Shown piece by piece: positions 9,733 through 16,724 of a stretch of 64,000 bases of DNA. The DNA is from Candidatus Thiodiazotropha endoloripes (GTDB lineage: Bacteria; Pseudomonadota; Gammaproteobacteria; Chromatiales; Chromatiaceae). Positions within the stretch are counted from its first letter, which is position 1; every line of letters begins with the position of its first letter. The notes beneath the pieces are model-generated. The model was given only the letters and a program-made list of their open reading frames with translations, ran no database searches and was not told the DNA's origin. The stretch covers positions 186,001 to 250,000 of the forward strand of contig LVKA01000023.1 in assembly GCA_001709035.1 (NCBI GenBank). Reading direction: 5' to 3'. Both the position numbers and the translations under genes were made by a program.

Positions 9733-9765
9733 TAGGGCCTATTGGATTAGTGTTAACAGGCCCTA
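9733..9765. repeat. Perfect 8-bp inverted repeat upstream of the pentapeptide gene
   Basis: TAGGGCCT at 9733-9740 and AGGCCCTA at 9758-9765 are exact reverse complements, with a 17-base AT-rich spacer. The repeat ends about 42 bases before the GTG start of the pentapeptide-repeat gene and lies on the upstream side of mfd. The spacing suits an operator for a dimeric repressor or a leader hairpin. It has no T-run typical of a terminator. Confidence 0.4.
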
Positions 9766-9807
9766 ATAAATCAATTCATCCATCGAAACCACTCAAGGCA
9801 GATTTCT

Positions 9808-10893
9808 GTGAGCAAGAAACTCTATTACCTTTTTATACTCATCTTTTGTTTGGCGACACCGCTCGCTGCTAATGAGTTGGCTGTCAAACAACTGCTGGCC
9901 AGTGGCGAATGCCGACAATGTGATCTCACTGGTGCAGATCTGAGGATGAGCACTCTGTCAGGCGCTGATCTGAGCGGGGCGATCCTGGATAATGCGATTC
10001 TCTACGGCAGTGACCTCAGTGGTGCCAATCTTCAAGGGGCCAGCCTGAGTGGGACAAGCTTAGCAAGAACAGACCTCTCCGGAGCAAATCTACAGGGTGT
10101 GGTGATCAAAAGGGGCCGCTTCAGCCGGGCCGATTTGAGTGGCGCCAATCTGCAGAACAGTGACCTGGAGGGGGCGAATTTCATCGGCGCCAACCTCTCA
10201 GGGGCCAATCTGACTGGTGCGAATCTTAAATCGTCCATCTTCACAGAGAGTCGTCTGGTGGCGACCGACCTGTCCAATGCCCAACTGGATGGCGCTGATT
10301 TTAGAGGGGTCGATCTGAGTCAGGTCAGTTCCCTGAGCCAGGCCAGCTTCAAGCGGACAAACCTGCGTAACAGCAACCTTTCTGGACTGGATCTGAGCCA
10401 TATGGATTTCACTCAGGCCAGGTTGCTCAAAGCCAATCTGTCCAACACCCTTCTGGTATCCAGTCTGTTAATCGAAACAGAGTTGAAAAAGACCCGTATG
10501 GGTGGTGCCGACCTGCGCCAGGCCACCATAAGAAGGTCACAGATGCATGGTGTAAACCTGAAAGGAGCTCAGTTGCAAGGTGCTCAAATGGATGGCGTTG
10601 TTATCAGTGGCAACCTGATCGATGCCGATTTCTCCGAGGCCACCATTGTGAAAGCCAATATGAATGGCGCCAATCTGAAGGGAGCCCTGTTTCACCAGGC
10701 AAAACTTGAATTTACCGATTTTGGCTCCGCCAATCTGTATGGCGCTGATTTCAGTCGGGCTATCTTGCATCGATGCAATTTTCGCAAGGCAAATCTACGT
10801 GAAGCAATATTCGAAGGTGTGGATTTGACTGGCAATATCATGGATGGGGCACGAGGCGTAGAGTCGAATCCAAACACGCCAAGTGAAGGCTGA
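9808..10893 (+). CDS. Exported pentapeptide-repeat protein
   Basis: This 361-residue protein starts at GTG 9808, with AAGGCAG seven bases upstream. Residues 1-22 form a signal peptide ending in PLAAN. From about residue 38 to 350 the sequence is nearly uninterrupted pentapeptide repeats of the form A(D/N)LSG, predicted to fold as a right-handed quadrilateral beta-helix. The motif ECRQCDLTGADLR before the repeats holds a CxxC pair. Pentapeptide proteins include DNA mimics that protect gyrase, but those are cytosolic. The signal peptide here argues for a periplasmic scaffold of unknown function. The stop overlaps the next gene by 11 bases. Confidence 0.85.
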   Translation: MSKKLYYLFILIFCLATPLAANELAVKQLLASGECRQCDLTGADLRMSTLSGADLSGAILDNAILYGSDLSGANLQGASLSGTSLARTDLSGANLQGVVIKRGRFSRADLSGANLQNSDLEGANFIGANLSGANLTGANLKSSIFTESRLVATDLSNAQLDGADFRGVDLSQVSSLSQASFKRTNLRNSNLSGLDLSHMDFTQARLLKANLSNTLLVSSLLIETELKKTRMGGADLRQATIRRSQMHGVNLKGAQLQGAQMDGVVISGNLIDADFSEATIVKANMNGANLKGALFHQAKLEFTDFGSANLYGADFSRAILHRCNFRKANLREAIFEGVDLTGNIMDGARGVESNPNTPSEG

Positions 10894-11587
10894 GCAACTT
10901 ACGCAGAAACTGGTGAGCATGGCCAGTCGGGAGATCGCTGCCAAGTCCCAACGTTTTTTCAAAACCGGCCAGGGTGAGTATGCAGAGGGGGATCGGTTCC
11001 TGGGAATCCGTGTACCCATTCTCAGGCAGCAGGCCAGGGAGTTTCAGCAGATGTCCCTGACTCAGGTCCTGCGTTGCCTGAAGTCTGCCTATCATGAAGA
11101 ACGATTGTGCGCCTTGTTGATTCTGGTCAGAAAGTTTGCGTCTGGCGATGAGAAGCTGCGTGAACGTGTCTTTAGGCACTACCTTGAAAATACCCGTTAT
11201 ATCAACAACTGGGATTTGGTGGACAGTTCTGCCTATCAGATTGTCGGCGCTTATCTTTTGACCAGGAAGCGGGAAATACTCTACCAACTGGCAAGGTCCG
11301 ACTCTCTCTGGGAGCGACGGATTGCGAGCATAGCCACCTACCAGTTCATAAAAAAACAGCAGTATGACGATGCACTGGCGATTGCCGAACTGTTACTGCT
11401 GGACCAGCAGGATTTAATTCACAAAGCTGTTGGTTGGATGATCAGGGAAGTGGGTAATCGTGATCGAAACCGGGCACAAATGTTTCTGAATCCATTCTAT
11501 CAAGCAATGCCCAGGACAATGTTGCGGTATGCGATTGAGAGGTTTCCGGAACCGCTTCGACAGGGCTACTTAAAAGGCGAGATTTAA
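10883..11587 (+). CDS. DNA alkylation repair protein, AlkD-like HEAT-repeat glycosylase
   Basis: A 234-residue all-helical protein of the DNA alkylation repair (AlkC/AlkD) family, which excises N3- and N7-alkylated purines. The residues that define AlkD are present: W110 and D114 in YINNWDLVD and an arginine in SLWERRIAS (R145 or R146), corresponding to Trp109, Asp113 and Arg148 of Bacillus cereus AlkD. The start is GTG 10883, overlapping the previous stop; ATG 10919 (MASREIA) is an alternative. The gene ends at the hairpin described at 11616. The link with the pentapeptide gene is only positional. Confidence 0.88.
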   Translation: MKAEQLTQKLVSMASREIAAKSQRFFKTGQGEYAEGDRFLGIRVPILRQQAREFQQMSLTQVLRCLKSAYHEERLCALLILVRKFASGDEKLRERVFRHYLENTRYINNWDLVDSSAYQIVGAYLLTRKREILYQLARSDSLWERRIASIATYQFIKKQQYDDALAIAELLLLDQQDLIHKAVGWMIREVGNRDRNRAQMFLNPFYQAMPRTMLRYAIERFPEPLRQGYLKGEI

Positions 11588-11615
11588 GCAAACCAGAGAG
11601 GTTCGCCAGTTGAAT

Positions 11616-11645
11616 GGGGAACCTCTATACAATCAGAGGTTCCCC
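11616..11645. terminator. Bidirectional hairpin between convergent genes
   Basis: GGGGAACCTCT (11616-11626) pairs perfectly with AGAGGTTCCCC (11635-11645) around an 8-base loop. It lies between the ends of the AlkD-like gene and fccB, which converge. The 11-bp stem is strong, but neither side has a long T-run, so termination may be partial. Confidence 0.6.
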
Positions 11646-11653
11646 GTGGGGGG

Positions 11654-12958
11654 TCAGGTGAACATGTCAGCTGCGATGTTCTTGAACCAGCTGCGAGCAA
11701 ACTTGGCCTCGATGGCCCGGGTTGCGGCACTGGCATTCATCGGTGAGAGGCCGCCGGCGCCTTTCACGCCAACGATCTTGCCATCCACAAGTTGATAGAC
11801 CGCTGCCACAGAGATACCCCATTCTGGTGAGATAATGCTGTAACAGGTATTGACGTAGGAGGGTTCACCGGGTTCCTGGCCATTCAGTGCTGCAACGATT
11901 GCAGCGGCACAGACCTTACCCTGAGAGTTGGCGGCATACCCCGATTTGGGCATTTTACCGGCAATACAGGCGTCTCCGATGACATGAATGTCCTTATGCA
12001 GTTTCGACTCGAAGGTCTTCTGATTTACCGGGCACCAGCCTGAATCGTCAGCCAGTCCGGCGACCTGTGCAATCTTACCCGCTTTCTGTGCCGGGATGAG
12101 ATTCACAACATCCCCTTTGTACTCTTCCACTTCACCGACCAGGGTGCGGCTGTTTGGATCGATTGCTTCGATGATACCGCCACCGGCGCCGGATACCCAC
12201 TCCACCATGTCGCCATAGAACTTCTTATAGCCCTGCATGAAGAGGCCCTGCTTGGAAAATTTATCCTTGGCGTCAAGGATAATGACCTTCGACTTCGGCT
12301 TATGCATTTTGAAGTAGTGTGCGATTTGCGCCGCACGCTCATAAGGTCCGGGAGGACAACGAAACGGATTGGGTGGTGCGGCAATATAACAAACCCCGCC
12401 ATCCTTCATCGCTTCAAGCTGCTTTCTCAGGGTGACTGTTTGCGGCCCGGCTTTCCAGGCATGAGGAATCTTCTCTGCAACCTCGGCGTTGTAGCCATCA
12501 ATCTTTTCGTAACGGAAATCGACGCCAGGGGAGACGATCAGTTTGTCGTAGTCATACTGTTTGCCGCTTTTACCTTTGACAGTATGTTTATCAGGATCGA
12601 TTGCCACGATCTCATCCTGAACGACATTGATGCCCCTTTTATCACTCAGTGTGTCATAACCAAATGTGAGACTGTCGATGGATCTGTCACCGCCCAGCAC
12701 TTCATTACTCAGTGGGCAGGAGACATATTTTTTATCTTTTTCGATCAAGGTGACATCGATATCCGCATCAGCCAGCTTGACATATTTTGCCGCGATGGCG
12801 CCGCCATAACCTCCACCGATGACAATCACCCGGCCTTTACCGCCACCGGATGCACGTTTGGGTGTATTCGCAGTACAGGCGTTGATTGAAACCAATGCAC
12901 CTAATGCGGTACAGGCGCCGGCTGCTTTAACAAATTTACGTCGCGTGAACATAGCCAT
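11654..12958 (-). CDS. fccB: Flavocytochrome c sulfide dehydrogenase, flavoprotein subunit
   Basis: This 434-residue periplasmic flavoprotein oxidises sulfide to sulfur or polysulfide and passes electrons to FccA. The N-terminus has a twin-arginine signal (TRRKFVK plus a hydrophobic stretch). The FAD dinucleotide fold is GGGYGG at 48-53. C81 in YVSCPLSNEV matches the cysteine that carries FAD covalently in Allochromatium FccB. Cysteines in VCYIAAPP and NTCYSI are placed like the redox-active pair of the family. GGGGAG stands eight bases before the ATG. The gene follows fccA by 18 bases, so the two are co-transcribed. This gene is the best evidence for sulfur oxidation in this organism. Confidence 0.95.
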   Translation of the reverse strand: MAMFTRRKFVKAAGACTALGALVSINACTANTPKRASGGGKGRVIVIGGGYGGAIAAKYVKLADADIDVTLIEKDKKYVSCPLSNEVLGGDRSIDSLTFGYDTLSDKRGINVVQDEIVAIDPDKHTVKGKSGKQYDYDKLIVSPGVDFRYEKIDGYNAEVAEKIPHAWKAGPQTVTLRKQLEAMKDGGVCYIAAPPNPFRCPPGPYERAAQIAHYFKMHKPKSKVIILDAKDKFSKQGLFMQGYKKFYGDMVEWVSGAGGGIIEAIDPNSRTLVGEVEEYKGDVVNLIPAQKAGKIAQVAGLADDSGWCPVNQKTFESKLHKDIHVIGDACIAGKMPKSGYAANSQGKVCAAAIVAALNGQEPGEPSYVNTCYSIISPEWGISVAAVYQLVDGKIVGVKGAGGLSPMNASAATRAIEAKFARSWFKNIAADMFT

Positions 12959-12976
12959 TAATTATTCTCCCCAAAA

Positions 12977-13561
12977 TTACTTTTCACTGGCATAAAATTC
13001 TGCCATGGCCTTTAACTCTTCTTTGGAGAGTTTCATGACGCGTTTGCCCATTTTGCGGGGTGCGCAACGTTTCCCTTTGCTGTGACACCATTCCAGGTAA
13101 TGCATGGTATATTCCGGCCATTGTCCGGCCAGTCGGGGGGCTTCATCCTCCTGCACTCTACCGTTGTCTTCATGGCAGGTCTTACACTGGTCGTCGTGAA
13201 TTTTCTTACCGATCGCCACCATTTTGGAATCTGTTTTGACCGGGCTTGAAACCCACTCCTGATCTGCCATGAATGAAGCGATCGCTTTCAGTTCCGATTC
13301 GCTATAGCCTTTGGCGATTCGTCCCATGATGGTGGAGTCCCGTTCGCCGGATTTATATTCCAGCAGGATCATTTGTAGAAACTCCTTCTCCATACCGCCG
13401 ATAATCGGCATTAAGTCACCGGCGCTGGCGCCCATGGTGCCATGACAACCGGCGCAAGTGTTGGCAAGCATGCTGGGTGAGCGAACACCTTCTGCAGTCA
13501 GGCTGCCTGAGAAAATCACCGCGGCTGTCAATGCGAGTAGCCGTGCTTTTCTGTTTTTCAT
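12977..13561 (-). CDS. fccA: Flavocytochrome c sulfide dehydrogenase, diheme cytochrome subunit
   Basis: I choose ATG 13561 (MKNRKARLLA) because AGAGGAGA lies just upstream and a Sec signal follows. A longer in-frame reading would overlap the upstream TPR gene. The mature part has two c-type heme motifs, CAGCH at 36-40 and CKTCH at 126-130, in two cytochrome c folds of about 80-90 residues, 194 residues in all. This matches the diheme FccA that takes electrons from FccB. Three further cysteines are seen at C159, C166 and C36/C39 context; C159 and C166 (EWCHSKGKRCAP) are not heme-binding. Confidence 0.93.
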   Translation of the reverse strand: MKNRKARLLALTAAVIFSGSLTAEGVRSPSMLANTCAGCHGTMGASAGDLMPIIGGMEKEFLQMILLEYKSGERDSTIMGRIAKGYSESELKAIASFMADQEWVSSPVKTDSKMVAIGKKIHDDQCKTCHEDNGRVQEDEAPRLAGQWPEYTMHYLEWCHSKGKRCAPRKMGKRVMKLSKEELKAMAEFYASEK

Positions 13562-13587
13562 GAAAATCTCCTCTGGTGAAATCTGAA

Positions 13588-14037
13588 TCAGTGCATCGTG
13601 TTTTGGGATGAGCGTTGATTCAGCCACGTAACAACTTTGTCAATTTCTTGTTTTTTGGATGGATCCAGCTGTTGTGCCTGTTTCAAGGCCTCTCTTGCCA
13701 GCTGATATCTTCCAAGGTGTAGATAGGCGACGGCCAGGCCTATGAAGGCATCTGAATTGGATTGATCCAGCATAATCGCCTGTTGAAAGTTTTCGATGCC
13801 TGAGGAGTAAGACTGCTGTAACAGTTGTACTCCACCAAGTCGAGTATAGGCCAGAGAAGAGGAGGGTGCTTCTTTGATTGCCTCTTCCAGAAGTGATTGA
13901 GCGGCTTTCAGGTCACCGGCTTCTGTTTGTTGAAAGGCTTGTTCGATCAGAGTCTGTTGTTCGCTGTTGGCCGTGATCGAGAAGGATAGGCTGCAACCGA
14001 GTAAAGCAACAACCAGGTATCTTGAGTATCGCAGCAT
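13588..14037 (-). CDS. Small exported tetratricopeptide-repeat protein
   Basis: A 149-residue protein with a signal peptide (MLRYSRYLVVALLGCSLSFS, then ITANS) followed by about three TPR units between residues 28 and 135 (for example GDLKAAQSLLEEAIKEAP and GRYQLAREALKQAQQLDP). I start at ATG 14037, which has GAGG six bases upstream; ATG 14049 has no such site. It is 26 bases upstream of fccA and probably co-transcribed with fccAB. A periplasmic assembly or docking role for the cytochromes nearby is a reasonable guess, nothing more. Confidence 0.75.
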   Translation of the reverse strand: MLRYSRYLVVALLGCSLSFSITANSEQQTLIEQAFQQTEAGDLKAAQSLLEEAIKEAPSSSLAYTRLGGVQLLQQSYSSGIENFQQAIMLDQSNSDAFIGLAVAYLHLGRYQLAREALKQAQQLDPSKKQEIDKVVTWLNQRSSQNTMH

Positions 14038-14080
14038 TGAATACCTCATTGGAAAAATACGATAGCGGAAGATGGTAAGA

Positions 14081-14115
14081 AATGAAAAACCCCCTTCAGG
14101 ATGACCTGAAGGGGG
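14081..14115 (-). terminator. Rho-independent terminator of the HAO-like gene
   Basis: CCCCCTTCAGG (14090-14100) and CCTGAAGGGGG (14105-14115) form an 11-bp stem with an ATGA loop. On the minus strand the stem is followed by TTTTTCATT. It lies 9 bases after the stop of the octaheme cytochrome gene and separates it from the TPR-fccAB unit. Confidence 0.9.
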
Positions 14116-14124
14116 TGAGGGGGG

Positions 14125-15618
14125 TTACTTCAGCGCGCCTTTACCGTAGCGCTCTTCAAAACCCTTACGTACCTTGTCGATGGACTCCTTGCTCATACCT
14201 TCAAAGTACCAGGTATGGCCCTCGATCGGGCGGAAGTACTTGTCGAGCATGGCGTCGGCAAACTTGGTGTTGCCGTCCTTCTTCATAGCCACATCTTTCA
14301 ACTCGGGTATCCATTTCATGTAGGTGTGCTTGGCTACATCATAGATACCGTGCCACCAGGTATAGTCAGGACCACTCATGGACGCACCGTGACGAGCGCG
14401 GCGGCCTTCATGATGCCAGATTTCCCACCAGGTCCATTCGATTTTGTCGTCAAACGGGGCCTTGGTGATATAGCCGTTCTTCTTCAGCTCACCCATGACA
14501 GCAGCGATAGGCTTGGCGAATTTCTCATTGTAGAGTTCAACCACGTTATCGAACTGATTGTAGTGACCATTAATAACGCTGTCGCTGTGGCAGGCCTTAC
14601 AGACTTCCTGCATCTTCTTGCGACGTTCCTTCCAGGTCACAACCTCGACCACGGTAGAACCTTTGGCTTTGTCACCGACCTTGGGGATTTTTTTACCCTC
14701 TTTGACGTCGAACTCATCACCGTTCTCCAGACGAATCAGGTTGATCTTCTGAGAGATTGGTGGACGCAGGGTCCAGGAGATACGATCGCCAACGTTATGG
14801 GTCTTGCCCTCTTTGCCGCCGGCACTCATGTGGCAGGTGGCGCAGGTGGGAGCTGCTGAGTAGTCAACACCGGCGACCCACTTATCGGATTCCATATTCA
14901 TCTCATCGACTTTCGCGCGATAGATGATGCCGTGCTTGGACTCGTTGTAGACCTCAATTTGAGGATGGTCGGGACCGACGTGACACTTACCGCAGGTATC
15001 CGGTGTACGGGCCTGGGCTTTGGAGAAACGGTGACGACCGTGACACGCAGTACAGGAACCGGCAGAACCATCAGGGTTGATTCGGCCGATACCGGTGTTG
15101 GGCCATGTGGTCGGCAGAGGTCTGCCATCTTCACCGATCTCGATCTTGGAGCCGTGGCACTGGCGGCAACCTGCATTGACTGCTGCAGGGCCGCCGACTA
15201 CTTCACCAAGGAGGTTATCGAGGGATGCAAGGATTTGACCGCCTTTGGAGTGATGGGAACCATCCATCTCTTCGAATTCTACCGAATGGCATTTCGAGCA
15301 GTCTTTAGGGGTTACAATAATTGAAATTCGCTGTCCTTCATGTTCAAAGCCATCAACATCGTCAGCTTCGGCTTCATGACAGTCAAGGCAGTTGACACCG
15401 CTTTGACCATGCTGACTGTTGTTCCACTCCATGGTCAGTCCTGGATCTTCCTGCCAGTGACACTCTATACACTCCTGTCCTTTTGGGTTGCCCCAATCTT
15501 TACCAATTGAACCAGACGGTCTTGCGGCATCTGCTGTTGTGACTTGCAGCATCAGAGCTAGTCCCGCAGCAACACTCCCCAGTATCGCGGTGATCCGACC
15601 ATTACCGAAGCGTTTCAT
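14125..15618 (-). CDS. Octaheme c-type cytochrome, hydroxylamine oxidoreductase (HAO) family
   Basis: The ATG at 15618 with CAGGAGGG upstream gives 497 residues with a signal peptide ending near TADAA. Eight CxxCH motifs occur, starting at C50, C77, C107, C151, C189, C209, C259 and C340, the HAO-family count and spacing. The C-terminal third (from about 380) has the W/Y/H-rich helices WTWWEIWHHEGRRARHG and PDYTWWHG typical of the family. Family members oxidise hydroxylamine or, in non-nitrifiers, reduce nitrite or hydroxylamine to ammonium. No ammonia-oxidation genes are visible, so a reductive or detoxifying role is more likely. Whether the HAO cross-linking tyrosine is conserved needs an alignment. 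Confidence 0.9.
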   Translation of the reverse strand: MKRFGNGRITAILGSVAAGLALMLQVTTADAARPSGSIGKDWGNPKGQECIECHWQEDPGLTMEWNNSQHGQSGVNCLDCHEAEADDVDGFEHEGQRISIIVTPKDCSKCHSVEFEEMDGSHHSKGGQILASLDNLLGEVVGGPAAVNAGCRQCHGSKIEIGEDGRPLPTTWPNTGIGRINPDGSAGSCTACHGRHRFSKAQARTPDTCGKCHVGPDHPQIEVYNESKHGIIYRAKVDEMNMESDKWVAGVDYSAAPTCATCHMSAGGKEGKTHNVGDRISWTLRPPISQKINLIRLENGDEFDVKEGKKIPKVGDKAKGSTVVEVVTWKERRKKMQEVCKACHSDSVINGHYNQFDNVVELYNEKFAKPIAAVMGELKKNGYITKAPFDDKIEWTWWEIWHHEGRRARHGASMSGPDYTWWHGIYDVAKHTYMKWIPELKDVAMKKDGNTKFADAMLDKYFRPIEGHTWYFEGMSKESIDKVRKGFEERYGKGALK

Positions 15619-15874
15619 AGCTCCCTCCTGTGATGGGTTGAACGAATATTTTAAGCGCTCCAATAGATTGCCGCGTCAATAATCCAATGGTATTAAAGAC
15701 GACAGGTGATCGTACTATAGGAACCCCTCATTTTTAAAAAAAGAATGGCAAGCCTTAATGAAGACAAGGATGGATACGACTTCCTCCCAACCCCAATTTT
15801 TTATTGTATGGGGACTGCATGGTTTCACTACATTGAGGCCAGTAAAACCCTTTTCTTTTTATTGCTTACTGTAG

Positions 15875-15919
15875 ACTATAAAAACGGTTCGTATAGGGTC
15901 ACGCCTTGATTTAAATCAA
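15875..15919 (-). promoter_or_regulatory. FNR/Anr-type box with -10 element upstream of the HAO-like gene
   Basis: TTGATTTAAATCAA at 15906-15919 is a perfect match to the FNR consensus TTGAT-N4-ATCAA. On the minus strand a TATAGT hexamer sits at 15875-15880, which puts the box centre about 44 bases before the expected start of transcription, close to the -41.5 position of activated FNR promoters. The resulting leader to the ATG at 15618 would be about 250 bases. This predicts oxygen-controlled expression of the octaheme cytochrome. Confidence 0.6.
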
Positions 15920-15937
15920 AAGTTTCAGCGCTGGAGC

Positions 15938-16111
15938 ATGATAGAGGATTGGCGATTTTTAAAAGTTGGTCTAAATGCTGTGAAAGGCATACAAAAAGTT
16001 ACTAACTTAACGAATCTAACAAATAAAAATATTGTTCATTTAAACTGGGAGATCGATAAATTTCTTAATCTGATTTTAAGAGTAGTTGCTGTGTTGCCTA
16101 GAACGAAATAA
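15938..16111 (+). CDS. Small AT-rich open reading frame (57 aa), uncertain
   Basis: Within the 690-base gap between the HAO-like gene and the next small gene, an ATG at 15938 opens 58 codons to TAA at 16111. The product begins MIEDWRFLKVGLNAVKGIQKV and is basic, without a signal peptide. GGAG lies only two bases before the ATG, which is poor spacing. Base composition is clearly AT-richer than in neighbouring genes. It may be a chance frame or a recently acquired remnant; I recognise no family. The rest of the gap (16112-16300) is AT-rich and shows nothing else. Confidence 0.25.
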   Translation: MIEDWRFLKVGLNAVKGIQKVTNLTNLTNKNIVHLNWEIDKFLNLILRVVAVLPRTK

Positions 16112-16306
16112 TCACTATTACCTAATTATAAATAGCCATTATACTCATTAGTGGGTATCTCTGATTTTGTGTATATTATTAATTTAGTGGGCGCTCTTTT
16201 TCCGCTCGTTCTTATCACGACTTACCCGTTTGGGTATTCAGTAATTACCACCGACCGAATGCTGACAAATCACCCATCTGAAAAAGTTGTTTGAGAGGGT
16301 TGGTTG

Positions 16307-16501
16307 ATGGAGTCAGTCAAATACATTGCTGATAGGGAATTGCCTTATATGACTCCGCCACCCTGGATCAGGCAATTCAAAATGTCAAAGGTTCCATGGT
16401 CGGAGAAGTTACCTCGAACTGTTGTTATGGCTTCAACCATTTTACAAATCACATTTATGCTGGGCGGGTATCTTTTTACAACCGCAGCAAACTCACGTTA
16501 G
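16307..16501 (+). CDS. Small single-span membrane protein (64 aa), uncertain
   Basis: ATG 16307 is preceded by GAGAGGG at eight bases. The 64-residue product has a soluble N-terminus with tryptophans and prolines (YMTPPPWIRQF, KVPWSEKLP). One hydrophobic segment follows at about 40-60 (VVMASTILQITFMLGGYLF). This looks like a real small membrane protein rather than random sequence, but I know no family. It stands alone, with no co-oriented neighbour within 3 kb. From its stop to 16665 I see no gene. Confidence 0.4.
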   Translation: MESVKYIADRELPYMTPPPWIRQFKMSKVPWSEKLPRTVVMASTILQITFMLGGYLFTTAANSR

Positions 16502-16665
16502 GTGTTCAATAAAGTGCGAATGAGGCTCGTGCGTAGGCAGGCGTTACGCTCGTGTGGCTAATTACCATACACCATCACCGGCTGTCTGGGTAATCAACAA
16601 TCAGGTGTTTGTGGCAATAAAGAACCAGGTAGTGATCTCGGATCTCCCGATTCATCCTGTGCCAT

Positions 16666-16712
16666 GAGAGAGAAGCTGAGGGGGCAACTCGGTTGCCGCC
16701 TCAGCTCTCTTC
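16666..16712 (-). terminator. Long hairpin downstream of the EF-G-like gene
   Basis: AGCTGAGG (16674-16681) pairs with CCTCAGCT (16699-16706). Inside it GGCAA pairs with TTGCC around a CTCGG loop. The stem begins 13 bases after the stop codon of the minus-strand GTPase gene. No T-run follows on that strand, so it may act with Rho or protect the 3' end. Confidence 0.6.
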
Positions 16713-16724
16713 GACGCTTGAATG

